From Acidobacteriota bacterium (GTDB lineage: Bacteria; Acidobacteriota; Blastocatellia; Pyrinomonadales; Pyrinomonadaceae): 8,094 nucleotides of DNA. Every line of letters begins with the position of its first letter. The first letter of the stretch is position 1. Positions 1 through 5,315 of the stretch are shown here, piece by piece. A program made the position numbers and the translations under genes. The stretch is from contig JACCVS010000212.1 of assembly GCA_013698055.1 (NCBI GenBank), positions 1-8,094 on the forward strand, written 5' to 3'. A model generated the notes under the pieces. That model ran no database searches and had not been told where the DNA came from. It was given only the letters and a program-made list of their open reading frames with translations.

Positions 1-257
1 GTTTTGCCAGTCGGTTTCTTAACCGGCTTGCTGCTCTTGGTGCTTGACTTGCTGCTGCCGGTCGGCTTACTCACGCTGCTGGCGCTGGCCGCGATTGTGG
101 AACTCACCGAGCTGTTTGAGCCTGAAGATGAGGATGTCACGCGCGTCGTTAAGAACGAGCCGCGCACGGCCTCTTCTTCATCCTGCGCTTGCGCGCTGCC
201 TGCGGCAGTTATGATGAATGCAAGACCAAGCAAGGAAACGAGAATTTTGAAACGCAT
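1..257 (-). CDS. Secreted low-complexity protein, C-terminally truncated by window edge (possibly DUF4384-type)
   Basis: Reading leftward from the ATG at 257, the frame stays open to the window edge (85 codons). Residues 1-25 form a clear Sec signal peptide: MRFK, a hydrophobic core, then an AQAQ cleavage region. The mature start, DEEEAVRGSFLTTR, is followed by a Ser/Thr/Gly/Lys/Pro-rich segment (SSSSGSNSSVSS, then repeated KPTGSSKSS-like stretches), which suggests a flexible linker before a folded domain lying outside the window. A strong Shine-Dalgarno (AGGAGT, plus-strand 262-267 as ACTCCT) stands 4-5 bases before the ATG. The gene follows the kinase in the same direction with a gap of 147 bp and may be co-transcribed or have its own promoter; none is convincing in the gap. 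From memory of Acidobacteriota proteins, a mature start ending in RGSFLTTR often precedes a DUF4384-like domain. That identity is inference, because the domain itself is not visible. Confidence 0.75.
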   Translation of the reverse strand, partial: MRFKILVSLLGLAFIITAAGSAQAQDEEEAVRGSFLTTRVTSSSSGSNSSVSSTIAASASSVSKPTGSSKSSTKSSKPVKKPTGK

Positions 258-404
258 AATTACTCCTGAGATAGCTTGAACCCGTTGGTGCGGATTCCAG
301 CCGGTTGAAGAATATTTTCCATCATTCAAACATTAACGCGGAAACCCGTGCGATTTAGGATCACTAAAACCTGACAACTTTTCTTCCGGCATCTGACTTC
401 CGCT

Positions 405-2540
405 TTACTTGTGTTCAATCCGAACATCGAAGATGACAGGCTCGCTGGCAGCAGCCTGCGGCACTTTAACAGAGACCTGCGGTTCAGTTCCACCGCCGTT
501 GATGACGTTGGTAGTGGGCGCATTTGCCTTATATTTTGCCCGAAAATCCTCAAGCTCTTTCTGTTCAGCCGTCGTCAACTCGCGTCCTGACTTTTCATTC
601 AGGAAAGCGGGGGTGGTCAACTGCGTCGGCGAAAAGATGACAGTGTAGCTCTCCGTCCCTGCCTTTGTGTCGAGCGTGATCCAGTGCTCTGCGTTCTCTT
701 CGTTCTCGGGGAAAGCGAATTCAACTCCGTCCTCGACTTCATTACTCTCCACGCCTGAGTCTTCAACCGGCTCAGCCGTAAGAAAGGTCGTCGGCTTGCC
801 GCCTTCGCCGGGGCCGATGATGTAGAGATAACCGTTCTTGCGTGCGGTGAAATGAAACTTAAACGATTGCCCTGATTTGAATGCGACGACTGGCGCGACA
901 CGCGCCGAATCACCATTCGGCCCGGCCTCTGCGACCTCCAGCCAGTAATTCAAGCTCTCCTCAGTGCCCACGCTCGTGCCACCTGCGCCTCCGCTTGTAT
1001 TCGCCGTGTTTGAATTATTGCCCGCAGCGGTGTTGGAGCTGTTCACATTCGCCCCGGCATTTGCGCCATCGCGCTTGCTCAACAGAAACCAGCCGCCGAT
1101 TCCGCCACCGATGAGCAGAACCGCAGCAGCGGCGATGATGAGCGGAGTCTTGGACGATGAGCGGCTCGGCGTTGCGGCAGCGGGAGCGTAAGCTGACGAT
1201 TGAGCGCCGTAGCCTGAGCCGGAGGCTGACGGGCTGGTAGCGATTGTCGGAAACTGCGGTGTCGGCTGATAACTCGCCTCGCTTGAAGCAGCATTGTGCG
1301 AGGACGCCTGCGAAGTGGAAAGATCAGGAGGCATCATTTGCGCCAGCGACGTGGGCGCGAGGCGATGCGACGAGTCATCAGCTTGCGGCGGTCGCGGCGG
1401 CGAATCCATCGTCACGATTGTCGGAGTGATTAATTCCGCGCGGGTGTTGCGTCCCTCCACGTTTTCATTCGTCGAGCCTCCGGCGTCGCCGACACTCGTC
1501 TGCGATGGCGGAGATGCATTGTGAGTGCCGCTGCCGAGATTAAGGCTCGGGCTTGAGCCTGCGAGCGCGGGCAAGCCGAGGGCAGCGCGCATTTCAGCTG
1601 CGAGTTCCCCGGCGGTCGCCTGCCTGTCGCGGCGATCTTTCGACATCGCGCGGGAGATGGCCAAGCTGAAGGCCTCCGGCACGCCATCTTTCACCTCATG
1701 CAGTGGCCGCGCCGTGACGTTGACGTGCTCGCGCCTGAGTTCCTGAAGCGTCAACCCGACGAATGGCCTGCGCCCCACAATCAACTCATAGAAGACAACG
1801 CCCAGGCTGTAAATGTCCGCACGCCCGTCAATCTCGACGCTGCCGTCGTCCGGCACTTCGCCCCACTGTTCGGATGACATGTAAAAGGGCGTGCCCAGAA
1901 CCTGCCCGACCATCGTTAAAGCCGTCGTGCCGCTCGCTTCCCCGCCCGCAACCTCTTTCATCTTGGCGATGCCGAGATCGAGGAGTTTCGTCACGGCCTG
2001 CCCATCCTCGCCTGGCTTGCCGATCATGATGTTTTCCGGCTTGAGGTCGCGGTGGACGACGCCCATCGCGTGCGCCGAATTAAGCACGCTCATAATCGGC
2101 TCAAGAATCGTGAAGGCTTGCAGCGGAGTAAGCTGCCCGTGTCTTTTCAACTCCACGTCGAGCGTATGGCCTTCGACAAACTCCATCACCATGTAGATGA
2201 GGCCATCGCTTGTCGTTCTAAGGTCATAGACGGTGACGGCGTTCGGATGGCGGAAGCGGCGAGCGGCCTGACCTTCGCGGCGGAAGCGGCGCAGCCACTC
2301 GGCGTTGTTACGCATCTGCGGCGGCAGAACCTTGATCGCCACCTTATCGCCCAACAGGATGTGTCGCGCGCGATAGACCGCCCCCATTCCACCTTTGCCC
2401 AGCAGGGATTCGATATGGTACTGGCCGTCGAGGGTGGAATTGACGATAGCGGTCGCGTCGTCTTCCAGCACCTCGCCGTCGTTGGCGCAGAAGCTGATGC
2501 CGTCTTCGTATTTCGCGTTACAAGTAGGACAATACTTCAT
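405..2540 (-). CDS. Membrane-anchored Hanks-type serine/threonine protein kinase with zinc-ribbon N terminus
   Basis: 711 residues; phosphorylates Ser/Thr on as yet unknown partners. Domains in order: a small Cys cluster at the N terminus (C4-x2-C7, C18-x2-D21, a degenerate zinc ribbon common in acidobacterial kinases); the kinase domain at about 41-320; a Ser/Pro/Ala-rich linker of about 140 residues; one transmembrane helix at about 465-487 followed by KR; an Asn/Ser/Gly-rich spacer; and a C-terminal domain at about 527-640 that would lie outside the membrane. Kinase motifs are complete: glycine loop GKGGMG (48-53), VAIK with K70, probable alpha-C E89, catalytic HRDLKPEN (D165, N170), metal-binding DLG (D188, in place of DFG), and MSSE (E224, replacing the usual SPE). 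The enzyme is therefore predicted active and of the RD class. The outer domain has the look of DUF4384-type ligand or peptidoglycan-associated modules, but this is uncertain. The ATG at 2540 is chosen because it places the Cys cluster at the N terminus. No good Shine-Dalgarno precedes it. Confidence 0.95.
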   Translation of the reverse strand: MKYCPTCNAKYEDGISFCANDGEVLEDDATAIVNSTLDGQYHIESLLGKGGMGAVYRARHILLGDKVAIKVLPPQMRNNAEWLRRFRREGQAARRFRHPNAVTVYDLRTTSDGLIYMVMEFVEGHTLDVELKRHGQLTPLQAFTILEPIMSVLNSAHAMGVVHRDLKPENIMIGKPGEDGQAVTKLLDLGIAKMKEVAGGEASGTTALTMVGQVLGTPFYMSSEQWGEVPDDGSVEIDGRADIYSLGVVFYELIVGRRPFVGLTLQELRREHVNVTARPLHEVKDGVPEAFSLAISRAMSKDRRDRQATAGELAAEMRAALGLPALAGSSPSLNLGSGTHNASPPSQTSVGDAGGSTNENVEGRNTRAELITPTIVTMDSPPRPPQADDSSHRLAPTSLAQMMPPDLSTSQASSHNAASSEASYQPTPQFPTIATSPSASGSGYGAQSSAYAPAAATPSRSSSKTPLIIAAAAVLLIGGGIGGWFLLSKRDGANAGANVNSSNTAAGNNSNTANTSGGAGGTSVGTEESLNYWLEVAEAGPNGDSARVAPVVAFKSGQSFKFHFTARKNGYLYIIGPGEGGKPTTFLTAEPVEDSGVESNEVEDGVEFAFPENEENAEHWITLDTKAGTESYTVIFSPTQLTTPAFLNEKSGRELTTAEQKELEDFRAKYKANAPTTNVINGGGTEPQVSVKVPQAAASEPVIFDVRIEHK

Positions 2541-2599
2541 AGGGGATTCTTGTTCATCGTCACTTGCTTACTAAAACACGCGCCCGCGGACGCCGAAGT

Positions 2600-2623
2600 T
2601 TGAGACCGTCTTGGCCGTCTCAA
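2600..2623. repeat. Perfect 7-bp inverted repeat upstream of the kinase gene
   Basis: TTGAGAC (2600-2606) and GTCTCAA (2617-2623) are exact reverse complements separated by 10 bases. The element lies 60-83 bases upstream of the kinase ATG. It could be an operator for a dimeric regulator or a leader hairpin in the kinase mRNA. No T-run follows on either strand, so a terminator role is unlikely. Confidence 0.5.
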
Positions 2624-2765
2624 GAGGAGCTACCTGGGCAGGGCAGATAGTCTATCACAGACCGCCAGAGAAGTTCGAAGGGCAGAGACAAAACGTTTGC
2701 GTCGGCAAGAATTAAGAGAGAGAAAACTGGAGACCACATCATAAAAAAGCCGTTGCGCGCCTATG

Positions 2766-2779
2766 CGTCAATTTTGACG
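2766..2779. repeat. Compact palindrome CGTCAATTTTGACG
   Basis: Six-base arms CGTCAA and TTGACG flank a TT centre, ending 28 bases before the brnTA -35 box. The size and position fit a transcription-factor site serving one or both divergent promoters. The right arm resembles a -35 hexamer, but no -10 is correctly spaced from it. Confidence 0.4.
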
Positions 2780-2807
2780 GATAAGAATAGTTATGCCTCT
2801 CCCTTTC

Positions 2808-2836
2808 TTGACACTTGTATATGATTGGAATATACA
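2808..2836 (+). promoter_or_regulatory. Sigma-70 type promoter of brnTA
   Basis: A perfect -35 TTGACA (2808-2813), a 17-base spacer, and a -10 TATACA (2831-2836). The predicted transcription start falls at about 2843-2845, at or one to three bases before the brnT ATG at 2846, so the transcript is predicted leaderless or nearly so. This also rules out the upstream in-frame TTG at 2825, which lies inside the promoter. Confidence 0.85.
2816..2836. promoter_or_regulatory. Probable autoregulatory operator over the brnTA promoter
   Basis: A perfect inverted repeat TGTATAT (2816-2822), 7-base spacer, ATATACA (2830-2836) runs through the promoter spacer and covers the whole -10 box. Ribbon-helix-helix antitoxins typically bind such repeats and repress their own operon, and autorepression by BrnA is established for the family. 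BrnA binding here would exclude RNA polymerase. The repeat is seen directly; the binding partner is inferred. Confidence 0.75.
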
Positions 2837-2845
2837 TCGTTCGTG

Positions 2846-3148
2846 ATGAGCAACGTTGATCTGCTATCAGAATGCAGTGGATTTGAATGGGATAAAGGCA
2901 ATCTTGAGAAGAACTGGATTAGCCATAAAGTTACGGCTGTGGAATGCGAGCAAATCTTTTTCAACCTGCCGCTTGTGGTGGCAGATGACGTAAAACATTC
3001 CCGAAAGGAAAGTCGGTTTTATGCTCTCGGCCAAACCGATGCTGGCAGGTTGCTATTCTCGGTGTTTACAATCCGCCGGAAATTGATTCGAGTTATTTCA
3101 GCACGTGACATGAATACGAAGGAAAGAAGGGCATATCAATCGTCATGA
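2846..3148 (+). CDS. brnT: BrnT-family ribonuclease toxin
   Basis: 100 residues from the ATG at 2846. BrnT is a small RelE-like ribonuclease toxin that cuts RNA and arrests growth, and is neutralised by BrnA. Family features: GFEWDKGNLEKNW (12-24, matching the FEWD-x-K-x-x-N-x-x-K/W-x-x-H start), the HSRKESRFYALGQT segment (H51, E55, R57), GRLLFSVFT (67-75), and the C-terminal signature RVISARDMNTKERRAY (82-97). Compared with typical BrnT it has an N-terminal extension of about 11 residues before FEWD. The toxin comes first in the operon, as usual for brnTA. Its TGA stop overlaps the antitoxin ATG in an ATGA, which indicates translational coupling. There is no room for a Shine-Dalgarno if transcription starts where the promoter predicts, so initiation is probably leaderless. 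The gene is more AT-rich than the kinase, which fits horizontal acquisition. Confidence 0.9.
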   Translation: MSNVDLLSECSGFEWDKGNLEKNWISHKVTAVECEQIFFNLPLVVADDVKHSRKESRFYALGQTDAGRLLFSVFTIRRKLIRVISARDMNTKERRAYQSS

Positions 3149-3435
3149 AGAAGAAAGTACCGAAGTTCAAAACAGAAGATGAAGAAAGAGAGTTCTGGGC
3201 AGCCGAGGATTCAACCGAGTATGTGGATTGGACGAAGGCTAAGCGGGTTGTGCTATCTAAGTTAAAGCCATCGGTTAGAACCATCTCCTTGCGGCTGCCT
3301 GAAAGTATGCTAGAGGAGTTAAAGCTAATTGCTAACAAACGTGATGTTCCGTATCAATCATTGGTGAAGATATTCTTAGCTGAGAGAATCGAAGAAGAAA
3401 TCAGAAGCAACTCGCTCCGGCAATCAGAGGCATAA
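3145..3435 (+). CDS. brnA: BrnA/CopG-type ribbon-helix-helix antitoxin
   Basis: 96 residues; the partner of the upstream toxin. It binds and inhibits BrnT and, as a DNA-binding dimer, is expected to repress the operon at the inverted repeat over the promoter. The N-terminal part, KVPKFKTEDEEREFW followed by DSTEYVDWTKAKR, is the toxin-wrapping segment typical of CopG antitoxins paired with BrnT. The ribbon-helix-helix DNA-binding part is at about 45-80: a beta strand RTISLRLPE (45-53), then helices through NKRDVPYQSLVKIFLAERI (64-82). The unusual order, toxin-binding part first and DNA-binding part last, is normal for this family. The start overlaps the toxin stop by four bases. A purine-rich AAGGAAAGAAGGG (about 3118-3130) lies upstream, a little far for a Shine-Dalgarno, so coupling probably matters. 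Confidence 0.9.
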   Translation: MKKKVPKFKTEDEEREFWAAEDSTEYVDWTKAKRVVLSKLKPSVRTISLRLPESMLEELKLIANKRDVPYQSLVKIFLAERIEEEIRSNSLRQSEA

Positions 3436-3471
3436 CAAGCGATTCAAATGGCTAGTTGTCAAATGATGCCT
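3428..3471. repeat. Imperfect inverted repeat at the end of brnA
   Basis: AGGCAT (3428-3433) and ATGCCT (3466-3471) pair exactly; inside them ACAA (3435-3438) and TTGT (3456-3459) can also pair. The element includes the brnA stop codon. It may stabilise or end the transcript, but no T-run follows, so it is not a standard Rho-independent terminator. Confidence 0.35.
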
Positions 3472-3723
3472 ATGAACTAATACTTTCTCTGCTCATTCCG
3501 TCCACTCTGTGGCAATGCGGCTGGTCGGAGCGCTGTTACTCGCGGAGGTTTGCCACCGTTCATTGACGGATCGTGTCGGCGAGAGCCTGACTTCCAGTCG
3601 AGTGCTCCTTCTATCTCCGCACTCTGCCGCTCGACAAAATTCGCTCCGCGACTCTGGCCTGGCGACAGCGTGGCATATATCACCGGGCAAGGTCTATACA
3701 AGGGGGAAGCCGGATAGGCTTTA
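3436..3723. other. 288-bp gap without a recognisable gene
   Basis: Open frames exist here on both strands (plus 3509-3724; minus 3477-3818), but their translations are Arg/Ser/Ala-rich, show no domain and contradict each other, so I call neither. The stretch is noticeably more GC-rich than the brnTA genes next to it and may be a non-coding repeat or gene debris. A weak promoter-like pair, TGGCAT (3671-3676) and TATACA (3694-3699) with 17-base spacing, could serve the following gene. Confidence 0.45.
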
Positions 3724-4134
3724 GTGGCGCTTTTGGATATCGTAGAACGGTTCGAGTCGCACGAGACAGCCGCCGAATGGTATCGCACGAATGGTTTTGC
3801 CGTCCCGAGCAATTGCATCGTGCTGGATAATCCGCCGCAACCGTACCATCTAACGAATCAGAAGCCGCCTGCTGTCGTCGCGGCGCGGGTTGACACTGAA
3901 GCTGACCCGGAGCGAGCGGTTAGGCTTTGGGATAGTACATACGCAAGGCGTGCAGATGAGTGTGGCGTGTTCTTGGCCTGCAAAGCCGAGTTTTTGGAGT
4001 TATGGCGTCCACCCGTGCTGCGGCGTTCTGACCTTCATGCTATCTTCGGGCGAGTACCGGGCACGCAGAACCCGCCCACCATCACAGCCGATCAGTTTCG
4101 CGCATTAGCTAATCACGCGAAGGCCGCCGTCTAA
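3724..4134 (+). CDS. Hypothetical protein, unrecognised family
   Basis: 136 residues from the GTG at 3724; the frame is closed upstream by a TAG at 3715, so the start cannot lie much earlier (a TTG at 3733 is the alternative). I do not recognise the family. The protein is soluble, with no signal peptide and no transmembrane segment. Codon use, with mostly G or C at the third position, looks coding. The N-terminal third is mixed helical (ERFESHETAAEWYRTNGF), followed by a Pro-rich loop (LDNPPQPYHLTNQKPP) and a Cys/Trp/aromatic-rich part (ECGVFLACKAEFLELW, 79-94); the C terminus (TADQFRALANHAKAAV) looks helical. Ribosome-binding candidates are weak (GGATAGG close by, AGGGGGAAG about 14 bases away). 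It sits alone between the brnTA pair and the Uma2 gene. It may be a real accessory gene or the remnant of one. Confidence 0.55.
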   Translation: MALLDIVERFESHETAAEWYRTNGFAVPSNCIVLDNPPQPYHLTNQKPPAVVAARVDTEADPERAVRLWDSTYARRADECGVFLACKAEFLELWRPPVLRRSDLHAIFGRVPGTQNPPTITADQFRALANHAKAAV

Positions 4135-4152
4135 AAGATCATTCAACTCGAC

Positions 4153-4195
4153 CCTGCGATAGTAATCTTTCCATTGTGTTTCATTGGATCGCAGG
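4153..4195. repeat. Hairpin downstream of the hypothetical gene
   Basis: CCTGCGAT (4153-4160) and ATCGCAGG (4188-4195) form a perfect 8-bp inverted repeat with 27 bases between. TCCA (4170-4173) and TGGA (4185-4188) can pair inside, leaving a one-sided bulge of about 10 bases. A second repeat, AGCGCCG/CGGCGCT (4208-4214 and 4235-4241), follows directly. There is no T-run, so a terminator is not the obvious reading. Confidence 0.5.
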
Positions 4196-4207
4196 CTGGA
4201 TGTCGTT

Positions 4208-4241
4208 AGCGCCGCGCCGGTCAATTCGAGCCTTCGGCGCT
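4208..4241. repeat. Second inverted repeat upstream of the Uma2 gene
   Basis: AGCGCCG (4208-4214) and CGGCGCT (4235-4241) are exact reverse complements with a 20-base spacer. The left arm overlaps GCCGCGCCGGTCAA (4211-4224), which is nearly repeated after the Uma2 gene at 4869-4882 (12 of 14 bases identical). Confidence 0.45.
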
Positions 4242-4287
4242 TGCGTTGATGATACAAGGCATGTTTATCCTTCGCGTAAAAGTGAAG

Positions 4288-4293
4288 TATGAT
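4288..4293 (+). promoter_or_regulatory. Likely -10 box of the Uma2 gene
   Basis: TATGAT (4288-4293) is one base from consensus and would start transcription near 4300, giving a short leader that still includes the AAGAGGT ribosome-binding site at 4303-4309. The -35 at the right distance (TTATCC, 4265-4270) is poor, so an activator or a weak promoter is possible. The upstream in-frame ATG at 4289 lies inside this box, which supports the start at 4316. Confidence 0.4.
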
Positions 4294-4315
4294 CTTGCTC
4301 GAAAGAGGTATCAGT

Positions 4316-4867
4316 ATGAGCACAAAAACAGAGGCAACGATCAAAGACCTGTATCATGTGCCCGAAAATGGAAAAGCCGAAATCATTCATGGAGAGGTGG
4401 TTTCAATGTCACCTACCGGAAAGAACCCGAATCGGGCAGGTTTTAAGATCAGCTTGCGGCTTTATGATCATGAATTAAAAACCGGCAGCGGGATTGCTGT
4501 CTCCGACAATGCTGGCTTTAGCGTCAATTTGCCGAATCGAAAATCCTTTAGCCCTGATGCAGCATTCTATGTCGGGAAAGATACAGGGATGAAGTTCTTT
4601 GAAGGCGCGCCGGTGTTTGCCGCCGAAGTGCGGAGCGAGAATGATTACGGCTCAAGGGCGGAGCGCGAAATCAAAGAGAAAATAGCTGATCATTTTGCCG
4701 CCGGAACATTGGTTGTGTGGGATGTGGATTTATTGGGAGAAGATGTTATTCATGCTTACGGCGCAGACAATCCAGACCAGCCAATCATTTATCGTCGCGG
4801 AGAAATAGCCGCCGCCGAACCTGCTGTTCCCGGATGGACGATGACAGTAGATGATCTCTTCCAATAA
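4316..4867 (+). CDS. Uma2 family (DUF820) PD-(D/E)XK endonuclease-like protein
   Basis: 183 residues, the usual family length. Uma2/DUF820 proteins have a restriction-endonuclease-like fold; their cellular role is poorly known and they are abundant in multicopy in cyanobacteria and some environmental bacteria. Matching features: the start MSTKTEATIKDLYHVPENGKAEIIHGEVVSMSPTG region (1-35) with the HGEVV strand, the SPDAAFY motif carrying catalytic D81, the AEVRSEND motif with E104, and the helix-strand KIADHFAAGTLVVWDVD (122-138) where the family has its Lys-containing helix and a Val/Trp-Val strand. Active-site acidic residues are therefore present. The ATG at 4316 is preferred over the one at 4289 because AAGAGGT stands 7 bases before it and the family's N terminus aligns there. 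The gene stands alone and is flanked by hairpins and imperfect direct repeats, which suggests movement as a unit. Confidence 0.9.
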   Translation: MSTKTEATIKDLYHVPENGKAEIIHGEVVSMSPTGKNPNRAGFKISLRLYDHELKTGSGIAVSDNAGFSVNLPNRKSFSPDAAFYVGKDTGMKFFEGAPVFAAEVRSENDYGSRAEREIKEKIADHFAAGTLVVWDVDLLGEDVIHAYGADNPDQPIIYRRGEIAAAEPAVPGWTMTVDDLFQ

Positions 4868-4921
4868 TGCCGCGCCGACCAAGCTATTCAACCCGACCGC
4901 GAATAGCGCGGCTTTCATCAT
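4730..4921 (-). CDS. Possible small secreted or membrane peptide, or 5' gene remnant, antisense to the Uma2 3' end
   Basis: 63 residues starting at 4921. Initiation signals are unusually good: AAGGAGAG directly before ATGATG and a perfect TATAAT 17-22 bases further upstream (minus 4944-4939), although without a clear -35. The first residues, MMKAALFAVGLNSLVGAALL, look like a signal peptide or membrane helix. The rest is antisense to the Uma2 coding region and has no recognisable domain, so this may be the surviving 5' end of a gene interrupted when the Uma2 unit arrived. It could also be a chance ORF. Confidence 0.25.
   Translation of the reverse strand: MMKAALFAVGLNSLVGAALLEEIIYCHRPSGNSRFGGGYFSATINDWLVWIVCAVSMNNIFSQ
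4869..4912. repeat. GC-rich hairpin just after the Uma2 gene, possible terminator
   Basis: GCTATTC (4883-4889) and GAATAGC (4901-4907) form a perfect 7-bp stem with an 11-base loop. The outer arms GCCGC (4869-4873) and GCGGC (4908-4912) can extend it after a one-sided bulge. It starts two bases after the Uma2 stop and is followed only by TTTCATC, so termination on the plus strand is plausible but weak. The shape, with a 5' bulge of about 10 and a loop of 11, resembles the hairpin at 4153-4195. Confidence 0.45.
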
Positions 4922-5014
4922 CTCTCCTTGCCGTGCAGATTATAATGCCGTTCGCTCGCAAGCGGTGATGCCCTGCTCTTGTTAATCAGATAAATCTATC
5001 CCCTTTGTCCAGCG

Positions 5015-5043
5015 TTGTCTCTCATATCAAATTGACATACGAT
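5015..5043 (+). promoter_or_regulatory. Probable promoter of the PIN toxin-antitoxin operon
   Basis: TTGTCT (5015-5020) and TACGAT (5038-5043) are spaced by 17 bases and would start transcription near 5050, just before the GAAGGGAG ribosome-binding site (5051-5058). A perfect TTGACA lies at 5032-5037 but has no good -10 before the start codon. The small palindrome TCAA-A-TTGA (5027-5035) between the boxes could be part of an operator. Confidence 0.4.
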
Positions 5044-5066
5044 ACTTGCGGAAGGGAGATACTCTA

Positions 5067-5315
5067 ATGTCGGAGATCGTTCTAACTTTACCGGATAATT
5101 TTGCTGAAGAGGCGGAAGCCAACGGATTGCTGAAACCGGAGTTCATCGAATCTTTGTTGCGCGCAGAGATTCGTCGGCGTCGTGTCAATAAACTGTTTGC
5201 GGCGGCTGACCGTTTGGCTGATTTAGACCTGCCGACACTGACAGAAGCCGAAGTCGAAGCGGAAATCACTACGGCTCGTCAATCTCGCCGCCCATCCGAT
5301 GCGAGTCGTAGCTGA
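5067..5315 (+). CDS. Antitoxin of a PIN-domain toxin-antitoxin pair
   Basis: 82 residues. The first part, MSEIVLTLPDNFAEEAEANGLL, is a short strand and helix of the kind that forms the dimerisation and DNA-binding unit of small antitoxins; KPEFIESLLRAEIRRRR (23-39) continues it. The C-terminal half (about 43-75), with DRLADLDLPTLTEAEVEAEI, is acidic and helical and is the expected toxin-wrapping arm. No named family is claimed, but this layout is common for partners of COG1569 PIN toxins. The ATG at 5067 has GAAGGGAG 8 bases upstream; the in-frame TTG at 5046 would lie before that site and is rejected. The 3' end overlaps the toxin gene by 17 bases, so the two are translated together. Function: neutralise the toxin and probably repress the operon. 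Confidence 0.8.
   Translation: MSEIVLTLPDNFAEEAEANGLLKPEFIESLLRAEIRRRRVNKLFAAADRLADLDLPTLTEAEVEAEITTARQSRRPSDASRS

Larger units (their letters stand above)
2541..2845. other. Divergent intergenic region between the kinase and brnT
   Basis: About 305 bp with no credible gene. It must hold the leftward kinase promoter and holds the rightward brnTA promoter, annotated separately. It contains several short palindromes: TTGAGAC/GTCTCAA (2600-2623), GATAG-T-CTATC (2646-2656), AAACGTTT (2691-2698) and CGTCAA-TT-TTGACG (2766-2779). On the minus strand I could not find a convincing -35/-10 pair for the kinase; TAGACT inside the 2646-2656 palindrome is the best -10 candidate and is weak. A six-codon leader ORF (MNKNPL, minus 2557-2537) overlaps the kinase start as ATGA but lacks a good ribosome-binding site. 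Confidence 0.6.

Noticed and set aside
4..279. Plus-strand ORF with a hydrophobic Leu-rich start
   Set aside because: It is the complement of the Ser/Lys/Gly-rich secreted-protein gene on the minus strand, which has a proper ribosome-binding site and signal peptide.
2052..2603. 183-residue plus-strand ORF
   Set aside because: It lies entirely opposite the catalytic region and start of the kinase gene, whose motifs are unmistakable; the translation shows no domain.
3429..3545. Integron attC site after brnA (GCATAACAAGCGATTCAA resembles an attC left end)
   Set aside because: The left half is suggestive, but no GTTRRRY partner or matching right-hand complement is found within a plausible distance.
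4105..4344. 79-residue minus-strand ORF with a hydrophobic start
   Set aside because: No ribosome-binding site was identified, it crosses the hairpins and the Uma2 start region, and it has no recognisable domain. It is mentioned only as a possible remnant partner of 4730-4921.
5032..5037. TTGACA as the -35 of the PIN toxin-antitoxin promoter
   Set aside because: At normal spacing the -10 would fall on GGAGAT inside the ribosome-binding site; the pair TTGTCT/TACGAT fits better.
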